From NCBI GenBank assembly GCA_034336665.1, contig CM067592.1, positions 32,981,942-33,045,941 on the forward strand: a DNA stretch of 64,000 bases, written 5' to 3'. The notes under the pieces were generated by a model that saw nothing but the letters and a program-made list of their open reading frames with translations, had not been told where the DNA came from and ran no database searches. Shown piece after piece: positions 37,801-52,800 of this stretch. The translations under genes were made by a program, and so were the position numbers. This DNA comes from Luscinia megarhynchos. Taxonomy: Eukaryota > Chordata > Aves > Passeriformes > Turdidae. Numbering within the stretch: position 1 is the first letter of the stretch; the number at the start of each line of letters is the position of its first letter.

Positions 37801-40800
37801 GAATCCTATGGCTTTATAGTAAAGGTTTTATTTACTACTTTATTATATGAAAGGCTCCATTCATGTCTTGTAACTGGCTGTTACCAAAAGGCTGGAATAT
37901 GCAACTTTAAAATTAAAAAACATACTTCATATAAATCTGCGAGAAGAGTTTAACATAAACCTTACAAATGAAAAATGTATTTTACATAGAAGACCACAGG
38001 ATAGAATAAGGAGAATACATAAACTTTGTTGCAAGACTAAGTCTTTCACAGTAGTAGCTATTTCTGTATTACTAATGAAGTTACTTTATAGTCAGATTAC
38101 TGGTGCAGTAATTTACTGAAAGTGAGTGACTATGTTTTAATTGAAAGCAATGTAAGTACGTTGTAGTTTTTCATATTCCAAAAACTAATGTGTAAAAGTA
38201 GAATCCAGCAAAAATGTTTTACTTATATTAAAGTGCCAATATAAAACATTGTTGAACTGAAGAAGATTCAGGGTGAAAGTTTTATGAATATTAGTTCAAT
38301 TGTAAGCATCAAGATTAATTTTATTATTACAGATATGTATTTGCACTGTGATTTTTACCAACCAGTGTTGCCTTTCGGTCAGGTAGAAGAAAAGCTTTTA
38401 TTCATTAAACTTCAAATTTATGAAATGGAGTGAAAATAATGAAATTGGGAACTTCTCATATTTGGATGGTATTTTTGGCACTTGGAATAATGACTAGTAA
38501 TGTGGACTTGGGATTTTTGTGCTGACATTTAATTTTTTTAAATCTTCCAGGCACGACCAGTTGACTCATTGGAAGATATAGACATGAATGAAGATGAAGA
38601 GGATCAGGAAGCAAATCTATGTGTTCCAGGTTCTTCATATATCAAGCTGTTGTGTCTAACACCAGCTGCTGTTTTAGGAGGTATGATATATCCAGTGTTT
38701 AGGGTCACTTTGCAAATATGGAATCACATATCAGTGATGTGGGTCCTTTAGAATGGAGTGTCATGTTCAAGTGCAGCCTTCCTATTTTTCGTTAAAAAAT
38801 GATGGGAAAAAATGTAAAGTAAAAAATAAAGGCCACAACCCATTTCTAGGAAGATGGTGTGGCAGAGATCCTGATGGTGGGGAAAAAATGTTTATAATTA
38901 AAAATTATTTACCCATCCTAAAGGGAAAGCCAGTTCCTTATTATTTACTTCAAGTACTCATTGTTTCATCACAGTGACTTCAGTAGGGAGGACTGAACAG
39001 GTGTTTCTAAAGGCACTTGATTACTTTCAGAATTGCTCATTATCTTAGAAGATTTGAGATATTGTGCCAGGATATAAACACTGTTATTTCATTTTTTGTA
39101 GAATAAGTGGGATCTTCATGTGTGATTGCAGGCTGTAAACATTGCCATGAGATAGTAGGTGGTGTTTTGTAGTATTTTTCCCCAATGAGGGTAAAAGAAT
39201 CCATTTGTCAAACTCTGCATGCACTGTCATCTGGAGTGTGTGCAGCCTAACCTAGAGAGTCCTAACTGTTAAATCCTGGAAGCTTTGTCGAGGAGAATGA
39301 CATAATCTATCAATGAAAGAGAGTGATGTAGCTTGACAGAAAACTCAATCTGTCTAATGAATGCTGAGATAGCCAACTTTCTAGGAAGATGGGAAATCAA
39401 AATGAAATTTAAAGTGAACAGACTGAATTCAGATCTGCAGCAACTACAGACTGGTGTCAAAATAGTTGAATCCAAACATTCGCTGAGCAGTTTCTCCCCC
39501 AGCGGTGTCTTCTAACATTGTCAGTTAACACAGAGTCCAGAGCACTTGAGCAAAAGCTTTAGTGACTGGCTGGAGTGGTTGTTGAGAGTGAATTGCTTCA
39601 CCAGGGGAGTATAAAACTGGATTAATGAGGCAGTGTCCAAGACAGGCCAACAGCCACAGAATCCCTGTTCTATGGGAGCTGAATCTGTGTCATCTCATTT
39701 GCTGGAATTCTAGTGGTACATGTTATTGAGATTAGTAACATGTAACCACTTACATGGAGCATTGGAAAGTGGAACTTTTTTGTAGTATTTTGTCTCAAAC
39801 TCCTTTAAAACGGGTTTGTCACATCAGTTTTCTATTGTTTTTGTGTATTAGATTCCCAGGATATCAGAAGGGGTATTACAGGCTTAGTTTTTAATTTTGA
39901 TAGTTTTTCATTCTGTGTGCCTGAGGCTTTTTTCAAACCTGGTAGTCAGAGAACTAGAAATAATTAATTAAAAAAATCTATAAGCTTGATATTGTTGTTA
40001 GTAATAGTGGTTGTATCCTTACTGCAAAGGAGATTATGATAATGATGATAGCAGCAATAACAACAATAATAATAATAATAAAAATATTGTTCATGTGGTG
40101 CTAGTTACCTTTGTTTTACTCTCAGATTAATTTCAGTCATTGAAATACTGTATTTGTTGCACATCTAGTTGTTTTGCTAAATTTATCCAGACTTTGTAGT
40201 TTGAGTTATATTTGTCAGTCTAGAGCCTTGGATTGTCCTCTGCCTGACAAATTGCTTCTGAATGACTTATATTTATGGCTTTTGGCATAACCAGCAAATG
40301 TAGTCATATGACAGCAGTGGTAAGGGGTCTCCATCAATGTGAATGATTTCCAGCAGAGAAATAGCTCCCTCTTTCAGCAAATTTCTTCCATATTGTTCTA
40401 GCCATCCTAAACAAAAAAGTTTTATAAAAAGTCTAGAGCAGGTAGGTGGATAGAGTATTCATGTCAACAAACACCTACTCCAATAAAATTGAAATGTCAA
40501 GGGTTGAAGACTAAGACTTAATGTTTCTGTCTGTATCATGCAGAGAAGATTGCTGACTGCATTCTGTGGGTTTTGTTAGAAGGATATTGGCATTACAGAC
40601 AGAAGAAAAAAAATCCCAAGATGCAGGTGTTTTTCCTGACATACTAGAAAATTGGGATTTAGACTCTGCTATGTGTCCTGTCAACCGTGTGCTGTTGTTA
40701 CTTTTTTTTTTCCCGTTATTTTTGTAGCAATCAAAGAAGGTAATCAACCTCTCATGGAATAGTTAAGGCTGTATTTCTTTCCAGCTTTTGATATGCCTAT

Positions 40801-43800
40801 GTCAGTTTTGAATAGAGTGGCTTTATACTGGAACTTCCTCAGATTTCTTGTTTCTAGGAAGTTCCTATGATTTTCAGCAGTGCTGTTTCCAACTTCATAG
40901 GCACTATGCTCAATGAAAAAAAATCGTCAGATATAGATGTTCTTCCTTCCCATGCTACAACATCAGATTTAGACTGCAGCTCTATGAAATGGAAAAGAAG
41001 TACTGGTGTCATTCTGGGCTTTCCAGGGTTAGTTTTGTCTCTCATTCATCAGGTTTCACATTCCCTTTTCTCTCACTTCATTGCATTGTACTTCAAGCAT
41101 TTGAAGAGTTTGCAACATCACTTGTGAAACAGGAGATGACCAACATGCCCCGTGCTGTGTATCATTCTGCCTTAAGAGGAGGGACCACACGGTCAGACCA
41201 GGGGAAGACAGTGGCAGGTGTTCCAAACTTTTTGCTGAAAATGTATGAGAGGAACAAGCAACCAGGCATGACGCCAGGCCTTGCAGGTAAGCTGCCAATT
41301 TCTTGAAGTAGACAAGTATGCGTGTTTTGACCCAAAGATTTCTAAGAATCTGAAGGTGAATCAACTTAAGAAACGATGTTTCAAGCCCCTTAAGTATGCT
41401 TGAATATTCTTTTGAATTGTTGGCTTTATTAAGTTAACCTTACTTTGCTTTGGGTTCTCCCTTGACTCTGAGTGAGTGTTGGCATTGAACTTTGTGTTCC
41501 CCTTCCCTCCCTCTTCCAGCTGGCATGTTGCTGTGTTTCGACCTCCCAGTCCACATGGGCAAGGATGGTAAGCCTATTAATCGATTTCTGGCCAGCAGGG
41601 GCCGCAATTTCCAGCAAATGTTGGTCGCCCTCATTCATGAGGTAAGTTGCTGCTGGCTCTTCTTCACTTTTCAGAACTATTATACCTCCTTCCCAGCTTT
41701 ACTATGTCTTGTTTATGCTCATTGGGTGTTGGTATCAGCTAGTGATGGCATCTAATCAAAATTAACTGAAGTTGTGAGGGACAGCTAGAATCATAGAATG
41801 ATCAAGTTTGATCATTAGCCTGCCACCATGGTCACCCACCCTCACTAACTTGCATTTAACATGTAAATACTATTTTTTTTAAGTGCTGACTGCTGAAATG
41901 CCTCTTCTGAAAATCAGAACAGATGACTTTTGCCTTTTTCTGTCTTGCAGACTGCTATACATATATGCCTGATACTTGTCATGTGTAACTAGTTGTAGGT
42001 GAATAGCAGGCCTGAATAATGATGGGGTTCTATGGGGAAAGAATATCTACACCTTGCTAAGAATTGACATTTTTTTCTCTCTCTTAAATGTTCCAGGTTC
42101 CTGATCTAATAGGCTTGTGCCCCCAAAACCATGCAGTTACCTTGGTGTGGTTTTAGAAAAATGACATGAAAAAAGCTTTCCCTTAATCATTATGGAAAAT
42201 AAAGTGTTTGTAATGAATACCTAAGTTTATCTTTGAAAATTTTAGACAACAGTAAAAATAAAAATAGTTCGACTGGATCCACGGAAATAGGAGTTCCTTT
42301 CCCAACTTTATGCCAAAGGGACTGGCTTTTAACACAAGTGGAAGTGTGCTAAACTTTTTCAAAGTTCCTAAAATAATTATATTAATACAGTTGTTTTGCA
42401 TTTCTGTAGGAGCTGCTTACATGCATCTGAGGGGATGATCTGGGTCCTGATTTTGTTTTGTGACTGTCACTCAGATGTGAGGCATATCTGCTGTGAAGTT
42501 CCATCACTGATATCAAACACTCAGTTATGAAATAAGTATGGCACAAGGTTTGAGTAGGAAGGTTGTGTGTGCAGAGTTTGGAAATCTTTCTGTGTGCAAA
42601 CTGAAAGTTTGACACTAGAATACAAGTGTGTGCCATGGATAATGTATAGGGATTACATTATGATCCTGTGGTGCACCCACATGGCTCCCTCACAGCTTTC
42701 TCTGGTCCTGCTTCAGCATGTTCACACTGTGTACTGGTTAACTCCCTCAGTCATTCTGGAAGAAGCAAACCAGTTCCCTCTCTAACAAGCCTGTCTGCAG
42801 CCTACTTTGCCTGAAGTTCCAGTCAAATGATGTAAATACGTGCCATGGTGTAGTTGGCTGCTTATGGCTAGTACAGCTCTGTACCATCTCTCAAATGCTT
42901 TCATGCTAGCATACAGATATAACTTCTGCTTTCAGTATAACATCTTAATAATTTTGGTCCTTCAGGACTAAAAAGGTACAAAAAATACATATCATATGGC
43001 CACATGTCTTGTGACCACAGGCGCACACCACATGGATCCCACTGGAAGTTAGGCCAGTTGTACAAGGACAAAAGCCAGTCTGCATCAGTTGGCCTGGAGT
43101 ATAGAAATCCATCCCTGGCTGTGTATCATGAAGTCAGTGTCAATGGGATTATGAAGTACTTCAAATGTCAAGTTCTTCTCTCAAATTAGAAAAATTTAGA
43201 AAACCCACCCTTGAACACTGATGTCAAGATATCTGACCCTCTGTGCAACTTTAGCCATCTTGATATCTTTGCTAATAAGGAATGAAAGCAGAAACTGAAG
43301 ATAATACCTCTCGTTATCACAGGACTATAAATTAATAAATGTTTTTTAACTATTTGGAAGCTCCAGTGTAGAGCACTAGGAAAAGTCCACAGGGATATTT
43401 CATCTGTCAGAGGAACAAATTCAGATTAATGAGTTAGGAATGAAACATGCACTTCTGTAGTACCCAGAGGGGAAAGCTCTGCACTGTATGTAATTACTTC
43501 ATTCAGAGAGACTTGAGTTCTGTGACAGAAGTTCTGAAAAAAAACATGATTAATTACATTATCATAGAAGACACGTATGAAAGTTTTATATCAGTATAAT
43601 TATAGTGGAATGAAGATCAGTTCTGAGCTTTGTTTTAAACACTTGCCTGTTGCCCTAAAGCATCAAATTAAATTCTGGTAAAAAAATACTTGTGTGTACT
43701 AACAGTAATCATAAAATCCAGCAGCATATCAAATATTGACTTTTCTTGTGTGAACAAGCTACCTATGTAGAAATACAACCTTAAAATGGTGTGCTGGACA

Positions 43801-46800
43801 AAATATAGCAGTTTAATTCTGGTGAACATGGTGAGCTGTATCAAGTTAGTGAATGCATAGAATGACTGAAGACAAATATTTTACCAAGTCTCTCAGTATT
43901 TTATCAAGTTGATTGATTCAAGATGTAAAACTAAAAATAAATCCAAATACGTTTCTATTTTAAACCTAAACGCAATCGACTATCTTCAGTCAATGCTAAC
44001 TGCACCCTTTCAGCGAAAATCTACACTAACTATAAAATTTTGATTAAAAAAAATCAGTATTTCTGTTTTCAGTTTAAACTGCTTTAAGAGTCAAAGTTTA
44101 TTCTTGCATTTTTCCCTTTGTACATAGAGACAGGGTGGTCAGCAGAGAGTTGTTTGGGCCTTTGGCTAGATAAGAAGCAAGTCCCTGGACTCATCAAACT
44201 AAATTTCATGCTTTAATGTTTGTTTCATCCTCAGTGTTCTTCTGGGGAAAAGTTTCAGAGTAAAGAAAGGGAGGTGCAAGGCTAAGCTATAAAACTGCCA
44301 AATTGGTGGAAGAAAATTGGGTTGGTAGGACCTAGGCCCATCTTATTCTTGCAGTCCTTTAGGAATTAATGCATTCTTGCAAAGTCATCACTTCACAGTT
44401 CAACACATCACACTAAGCATATGTTTTAGGAGTTTAGGTTACCAGAATGTCGCTTTTTTGCTACTGCTTTGACTCATTATTTTGGGAGACAGATTGTAGT
44501 GGTTAATCCTTATAGTGACATTTTAAGTAAGGAGTGTTCTGTTAATAAGAAGTCTTAGAGCTGCCTTTGAAGCACTGAGGTCTGTGTAAAGCTCTGAATA
44601 AAGTCTGAGGTTGATGTAAACATCAAGAAAATGCGATTAGTTGGAGATAGCAGGTATCTATTTATTTTACCTTGAAAAATCTCTAGCAGTTGGCATTTTC
44701 TTAGTTAGGACTAAGCAATCACCACCATAGTGGGATAATAATATTTTTATGTCTTCAGTGGCTAGATCTATGCTCACAGCTATAAAATATGAACCTACAG
44801 GTTGTGTGTCTGTCTGTATCTGTGTATGCACAGTTGGCATTATAGATTTTGGCAATTTGGGCAAGGTGAGGAGCCTGAAAATACCTGTTTCATTTTTATA
44901 AGATTCTTTATGTGTAAAACTGTGATACCTGGTATGTTGGTACCAAAAATAGAGTTATCTGATATTTCTGTGCAGAGGAAGGATTTTCTTCTTGTATGTT
45001 GAAAAGTCTTTAAAACATACAAATAACAAATACCTGGGTTTAGCTGCCATTCAAATCGTACAGTAACAGCAGCAAAAAGATAATTTACTATTCAACTTTA
45101 ATGAACCATACTTATTCTATCACCTAGGTGCTATTCTAGCTGAGGAATTGGATGCATCTGTGATATCTGTCAGAAGGATCAGATTAAGATGCACGAGGGT
45201 TTTTTTGATGTTACTTGAATGTGGGTATTTCACAGAAAGAAGAAAATAGGTTCAGTAAACTGTGGTATGTTTCAAATGCTGGCTGTATTGCTTCTTTAGT
45301 GGTCACTGGTGAGTTGAAAGAGGAAGATCATAATTCCCCTGGAAATGGGGATGTGCTGTTTGATTGTTAAACAGAGCTTGTCAGCCTCTCTCTGAGGGGA
45401 CATGTAAGTTACTGTAGTCATAGTGGTCAGAGTATAGACCATGAGTTTTCTTTTTTCCTATGGCTGCCTGGAGCACATTGTTCAAGTCTCCAAATACTGC
45501 TTGTAACTGTTTCAGGTTTTGCAATTAATGCTTCATAGAAATTCATAGGAATAATTTCTTATCAGATTCCCTTAATCTGTTGTGAAAACAGTTGAGGATG
45601 AATAGTCATATATGTTCACATTATGTACCATATATTTTGATGGCTCTATTCATGTGTGTTTTGGGTTGGAGTTACTAGGCTTTCTGCTAGCTATCCATCT
45701 TTTTGTTCTTTAGTGTGGGTGAAAAGAGTACAGTTCATCCTGCATGCAGGAAGCACAGAGGCAGACTGCTAGTGGCAGACCAGTGTGGTAGATGGTGGCT
45801 TTGGCACTCCTGAATTGGTGCAATTTGTAGGGCTTTTTTTTAAATGCAGAATGGTCTAGCCTTTGCATGTTTCTCAATATCCAAGTGCTTTCAATGTGTT
45901 GGAAATAGCACAAGGTGGTTTTTCCTATTTATGAGTCATATTTGCAGGCACAATTACAAAGTTGAGTTGCAGAGGTGAGTTATGCAGTATTAAATACTTC
46001 TCTACAGTAATAATCATGTTAGGCACTCTGTCGACTCATGGAAGAACTGTTCCCTCCATATTTTTTAAAGTGAGTTCAATTAGGTGTGCTGTGATGACAT
46101 GCATCTTTGAAAAGTAAAGTGAAAAGCTCCTTCTGTGCTTTTCTTTCCTGGTTTGATGGTGCTGATGTAATCAAGATACTCAAGATTTTATTCAAACCTT
46201 GTATGTGAAGTACCATGAGATGATAATTGGATTTTCTGGAGCAGAATTCATTGTAGTGTATTCTTGTGTGCCTAGATGGATGCAGTTCTGAATATGAACT
46301 AGTGTGTGCTGGTTTCTGTTACTGAATTTACTGAGCACTGAATTTACTGTCCACTGATAAAACAATATGCAGAAATTAAGTTTCTGACAGATTCTTTTTT
46401 TCTTGTCCTCCTACTGAAGAAAAGAAAGACATTTTTTCTCACAAAGAAATATTAGGGGGTGGATTTGGAAGTATATGAATGTAAGTATATTAAAAAGAGT
46501 CGTAAAGCAAAATTTAAAATTAAAAGAGAGGCTGTTCCACCGTTTCCTTGATACAGCTACGTTATGCTAGCCTTATTTATGAAATGACTGAGGTGGCACT
46601 TTATATGTCCTATATGTGAGCAGGGTATTTAAATACATGCCTAAACTTTTCACTGACATAAAGGTGTTGTCGCAAACACATAGAGGAGTAGTATCTCCTG
46701 TGGTTTGCCCGCATTACCTGTCTTGCATTTTGACCAACATGTTCTATGATTTTGTGTCTTCTTAAGCAGATATGTCCTTCTAAAGCATCAGTTGACAGGC

Positions 46801-49800
46801 TCAGGTTACTAGCTCCAAGCTCATGCCATTTCTTACTGCCTCAGATATCAAGTTGCAGGTCTTCCTTAAAACTGCTTGTCTGCTTGGTCTGGCCAATTAA
46901 TGTTCCTAAGAAAAACCCTGCATAGGTGAGGCAGTGTTCCACAAGCACTCGTCCTCGGTTCTCAGTTCCCTTGACCCTCTCATTCCCTGCACTTCCCCAC
47001 CCAGACAATATTTACTTACAGATAAATTGTGCACTTAAAAACAATCAGAAGTTCACTTATCACCTTTGCCTGTGGTTGCTACCACACTTAGTGTAGTTGT
47101 TGTTACCCTTGATATCCAGTGATAGACAAGTAAAGGCTGGTTTCCTGTACTGAAGTAGCAGGTTGCAGTACTGCTTATATGAAAATCTTCAGCACTATGT
47201 TCAGTCATTTTCGGTTATAGATGAATTTTGAGTGTTCTTTGTTATGTGAAGATGTTCAGTTTCCTTTTCCTTCTTCATATTCCACATACATACAAAATGT
47301 TTACTGCCACAAAGAGAATTAATCAATGAAAAGCACCTCAGCAGTTCTATTGTCATCAAACACATCCACAAATTTTACGTGTTCCTGATAGACCATGTTG
47401 TCTAGATGCTTGAAACATCACAAGATTCCTAAAGCTTTGTAATTAATTCCTGCATGAATACCTGCAGTATTTCACAGGCCTGCTTTTGTTATCTTTCACA
47501 AGTGTGGATTACATGGTAAACTTAAAAAAATCACTACAAGACCAGTTAAACCTGAATTGCAGAATCATTTAGGTTGGAGAAGACCTCATTGGGGCAAATC
47601 TTTGACCAGTCACCACCTTTTCAACGAGACCATAGCACTAAGTGCCACATTCAGACATTTCTTGAACACCTTCAGGGATGGTGAATACACCACCTCCTTG
47701 GACAGTCCATTCCAATGCTTAACAGCTTTTTACATTAAGGAACTTCTCCTGATGTCCAGCCTGAGCCTTCCCTGGCACAGTTTGAACTATGTAATCTTGT
47801 CCTGTCCCTAACTGGGAGAAAAGGCCAGTCCCCACCTGCCCTCCTTTCAGGTGGTTGTAGAGAGCAGTAGGGTCCCGATGACTCTCCTTTTCTCTATGCT
47901 ACACAGCCCCAGCTCCCTCAGCCAGTCCTCACAGGACATATGCTCCAGATGCTTCACCAGCTCTGCTGTCCTTCTCTGGACACAGTCCAGCACCTCAGTG
48001 TCCTTCCTAAAGTGAGGGGCCTGGAAATTAAGACAGGATTCAAGCTGTGGTCTCCCCAGTGCCAAGGGCACAGAGATGATCACTGCCCTTTTTGAGCTGG
48101 CCACACTATTGCTGATCCAGGCCAGGATGCCATTGGCCTTCTTGGCCGCCTGGGCACGTGCTGGCTCATGTTTAGCTGTCTGTTAACCAGCAGAATTCTA
48201 AATAGTCCAATGCACAAGTTTAAAATAGTTTCAGTGTAGAGGCAAAGGGTAAGACTAGACTTGCTGCAGATTCCTCAGGAACCCAAGGAAACCAATTCTA
48301 ACTGGAACCTTGACTGCTCATAAACTTTTGGAGGAATTGATGACCAGAGATGAAAAGGAGCTGTGAATATAATTTTAACTATAAGGAAGGACTAGTGTTC
48401 ATGAGTCATTATTAAGATGAGATTTCCATTTTTTTACTACAGGTCATATCTGTATTGTCTGCAAGATGGAGTATGGTTTTTTTTTTCATTGACTTTTAGA
48501 ATGTATTTATTTGGATAGGATTATTAGTACTTACTCACAAGTCTTTCAGGTTCACTGAAAGCAGTGGGCATGGAACTTTAGGATAGTCCTTTGTTTTTTG
48601 TTATAAAATCCAAGTGAAGAAAGAATACTGACTGCTTTTTGTAGATCATTAGGGGCATAAAATAGAGGTGAATAAGAAGGAAGACTCAGGAAAATAATGA
48701 TACAAGGGAAGGTCAATTATTTATCTTGGTTATCAATTCTGCTTTTAGAAACATCTAAGATCTTCACAAACTATGAAGAAACATTTGCCAGTGCTGCTAA
48801 GTGTTGTGTTTATTGCCTCATATGATTCCACTGTCTCTCTGGGATCAATTATTTGTTGCACTACCTGAAGCAACCACTTTTGACTGGCCTGGGTAATGAA
48901 GTTGAAAGTAACTTGGTGTGGGTAAAATCGGAAAGGAGAATAAAGCACATGATCATTTTGGTTTCCTACAGCCATGTGTAATGGCCTGTGGAAATGAGTG
49001 AATGGTTGTCTGTAAATCATAGACTGGAGAAGATAGATTCTGCATATGTTAGACTTAATGTAACTGTTTCTAACCTTTCTGGTGTGTTGCACAGGTTAAT
49101 ATTCAGCCTTCTGAATGGCACCACTCCATACTGCTGCCACAGACCTGGTTAGGATTTATGAGTCGAACCTACAGTGCAGTCCTGCAGGTAATTTTGAGGT
49201 ATATAATATTGTGGATATTAAAGCTTATTCACGTGGTATGGATTTTAATTTTACCCACAAGAAAGCTCATACAAGTTTTAAAAAAGTAAAGCTTGAGGTG
49301 CTTAATTATAACATTTATAAAAATTAAATAAAACTGAGTCTTCAGTTCCTGACAGTGCAGTCTGGGACACTTTGTAGAAGGGCAGTTTCTGTTTACAGTT
49401 CAGGTTCATGCAGATTTGTTCCTTTGTCAACTTGCAGAATGTGTCAATTTTTAGAAAATTAAATTTTAGCTGGAGCTCTAACCTATTGCTTGGGTAGGAA
49501 GTTTGAAATAGTAGTACCACAAAGGAGACAGAAGCTATCAAGGAATGATTCATTAAAACTAACTTCCCCTTAATCAGTGTGAAATCCTGCTGCACTCTGA
49601 GAGGCTCCTCTTTCAATTTTTTCAACCCTATCTAATGGTTAGGAAATACCTTAAATTCTCTCTTTCATTAGGTTAGCTGATCTGGTATCTAGACCAATGT
49701 AGTATAATGTGATTTTCAACATGAAAATTATCTAAAAAAGGTTTAGCAAAGAGCTTCCTTCTTGAATGCTCTCTTTGTGCTACTAGAGGGGCTTATTTGT

Positions 49801-52800
49801 CTATATTTCCAGGCCACATCAGCTGTTTTCAGCATGAGCAGCTCAGGTTGCTGAGCAAATTCTAGAAGCTTTGACTGCTCATTGTTTTGCTGTGCGGCAA
49901 AACATATGCTTCTCTCAAATTTCAAAACAAATTTTATCTGGACCGTCAACAAAATGTGAGATCCTAAACCAAGCCAGTCCTATTACAAAACAAGCAGCAG
50001 CTAGTCAGATTGAAGATTTAGGTCTTGGGGGACATAATCATTTGCATTTAATTACTTTCCTATTTTGTTTCCCTTCAAGGCAAGATTTCACAAGGAGCTT
50101 AGCATGTGCCAGATTCTTTTTCTAAAGGATCTGTACGATTTCTTGCCATTTTGCAGGACTATAGAGCCTGTGTTTGCTGCTTCTTACTTAATCCTTATGC
50201 TTTTGTAGTACATTTCATCAGAGGTGACCAAAAGAGACTACAGTATAATATGAGTAGTCTGGATAGTACATAATTCAGTGCTTCTGAACTGCTATAGTGC
50301 CTTCTTTTTAGTCAATGTGTTGTATGTACTCCTTTAATCTCTGTGGAGGGTCACCTTTTGAGTGAGACCTGGATTTTCATGATCCGCTGTGCTGCTATAT
50401 TTTCACTTGGTACCTACCCCCCAAACTACAAGCATTCAATACCAGAAAAACACAGCATATGTGCCTGTATTTTTTCATTTAAGGCTTAATAACCTGCTAA
50501 GGAGCAGTAATAGGGGCAGTAGACAACCTAAACAAGTTAAATGATAGTTCTCTCAGTTGGAGACAGAATGCTAAAACAAAGCTGCACAAAGCTGCTCCCT
50601 ATCACCTCTTTAAATGTACAGAAAAAAGGGTGTTGGAAATCACAGGGAGGTCAGAGTTATGTAAAGTAAAAGAATGAGGAATTCTGCCTTAAGTAGAGCA
50701 TCAAGAAAGTGATGTTTTGCTGTTAGAATCCATTTTAACTAGCAGGCTTCGGAAGCTCGCTCCCTGCTTGTTGTAGCCTTTCCCAATGGAACCTGGCCTT
50801 GCATGTATTAGATCTGAGATGCCTCAGTATTTGTGGTCGTTTATCCTATCCGAAGTTTGTTTTTCTTACTCAGAAGAAAATCTGTGGGAGTCTTTGTGTT
50901 GCGATTGATGGCGTAAGGGACAAAACTCATGTGCTCTGTATAAGCTAAAAGTTACAGTTGCAGTTTATTATAAAGGGCCCTGCTAAGAGCTGCCCGGCGC
51001 AGCCCAGAGTAAGACAAAGAGATAAAAGGGGGAAGAGAAAGAGTAATGGGATAAAAGGGTGATGGGGTAAGGGAAGAGGGAGAGAGGAAGAGCAGGAGGG
51101 AAAGTAAGAGAGAGAAGGAAGAGAGAAGAAGAGAGTGATTTCCTGTTTACAATACAATACAATAAATTTTCTTCTATGATGAATATTCGAATTTCCACTA
51201 AGTAATGTAATACAAGATACAAATTTTATAGCATTTACATACAGCCTATAGGAATCCTTATATTACCATAATGTGTTACACTTTAAACTCTAAAAATTAC
51301 TCTTTGGACCCTAGCAAAATCTTCTTTGACCTTTAGACTTGCTCTCTGGCAGAGGGCATTGTTTTATCAAGAGGGATTACCTTTAGCGCGCCATCCTATT
51401 GTTTCATGGTAGTTCAGTAACTACGGCTTGGCATCCCAAAAGTGGCTTTCATTTCAATCTCGTTCATAGTTTCAGAATCTGAGCATTCATATTTGTAAGG
51501 TTCTTCTGTTTCATCTTCCCCAACATTCTTCGCCTTAATACATTGTATATTACAGTGGGATCCCATATGCAAAGCAGTCGAGGTAACTTATGAACTAGCC
51601 CTTACGTTAGACTACATGCATTACCTGAGTATTCTCTGGAGAAATCTTACAGTGTAAGTAAGTCTTAAGATATAAGATCCATTTATGACATTTTTTGCAA
51701 TTCTGCAGGGGAGGCAGGCAGAGCTGGAGATGCAGTTAAAACATGGAAAAGAGAATCCTGAAGAGGTGCAGTACAAACAATTTACAGCCTGGCTATGGTA
51801 AGGAAGTGCCTATGTGCTCCTGATCACTTGTAACAGCAAGTAAGGGGACAGAGGAGGACAAGGTTTCAAAGCCTTTAGTTCTGCAAGTTTAAAGACTGTA
51901 TGAACACTAATGAAAAAAACCCACAACAAAACAACGAGCAACCACCAGATACAGTGTCCATGGAAGGAGAGGGAAGTGGACAGGAAAGAAGGATTATTGG
52001 GTAACTGTAAGGATTTCTGTATGGACAGGTTCACAGGTACCTTCCCCTCTACAGACCCTGAAAACTTCATAGGGTGAGCAGCTGGAAAGAGTGAAAGAAT
52101 TCAGGTGTTTATAGGATGTTAGAGGAGAAGGGTTATGCAAAGATAAAAATTTCCTTCTTGAGAGTTTAATGAGCTGTTTCACTGAAACAGAAAGAAATGC
52201 AAATCACAATCTGATGTATGTGGTGGTGGACTGATGGTAACTTGGCATTATTGAGTGTAAGGATTTGTTTAAAAGCAAGCACATGAGGCCCACCCTGATC
52301 CATATCCTCCACTAATTCTGTTTCAGTCAGGTGAGAAGTGTCTCAGTCTGTCAGGATTTAGCTATGTATATGCATGACCAGGGGAAGAAGGTGGGAAGTA
52401 GGAGGCTTCACAAGACAAAAAACTACTTTTCCATGTATCTGGTGTGCTTGTTCATAAGTATATTGGAAAGCCAAAATGCTTTTTGTCTGTTTCAATCAAA
52501 AAGATGTGTTACTAAGTTCCACTCAAGAGGAATTCAGAATTTGTGTCTGTTTTATTCCAGCTAATTCTGGCATAGAGGCTTCTTGCATTGTAAGGTCCAA
52601 AATGCCACAGTGTTGTAGTAAACATCCTTTATTAAAGACGGATCCCTTTCTTGATAGGATATAAAAAGGCCTGTAGCAATGCTGCTTTTGTAGAGTTCTC
52701 CTGAAAGAATTTCTGCTCTGTATTTCCTAAGTGGTGATAATATAAGCAGTATCAAAAATGAACAGAATTGCCTTTATCAGGAAAGAAATCGAAGCAGTAA

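Larger units (their letters stand above)
41642..49094. other. FOCAD intron 16 (phase 0, 7.5 kb)
   Basis: Second-longest intron. A short CR1 end lies at 41789-41850 and a good CR1 fragment at 47558-48190. The 5.7 kb between them shows no repeat or coding exon I can recognise. Confidence 0.75.
49188..51708. other. FOCAD intron 17 (phase 0, 2.5 kb)
   Basis: Its main content is an LTR-like element at 50882-51525 with a purine-rich tract (about 51016-51137). The first 1.7 kb shows nothing recognisable. Confidence 0.75.

Noticed and set aside
47847..48104. 85-codon minus-strand ORF
   Set aside because: It is a remnant of the CR1 ORF2 end, not a host gene.
50945..51222. Ser/Leu/Pro-rich minus-strand ORFs resembling a secreted peptide
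   Set aside because: They come from the purine-rich low-complexity tract in the LTR-like element.
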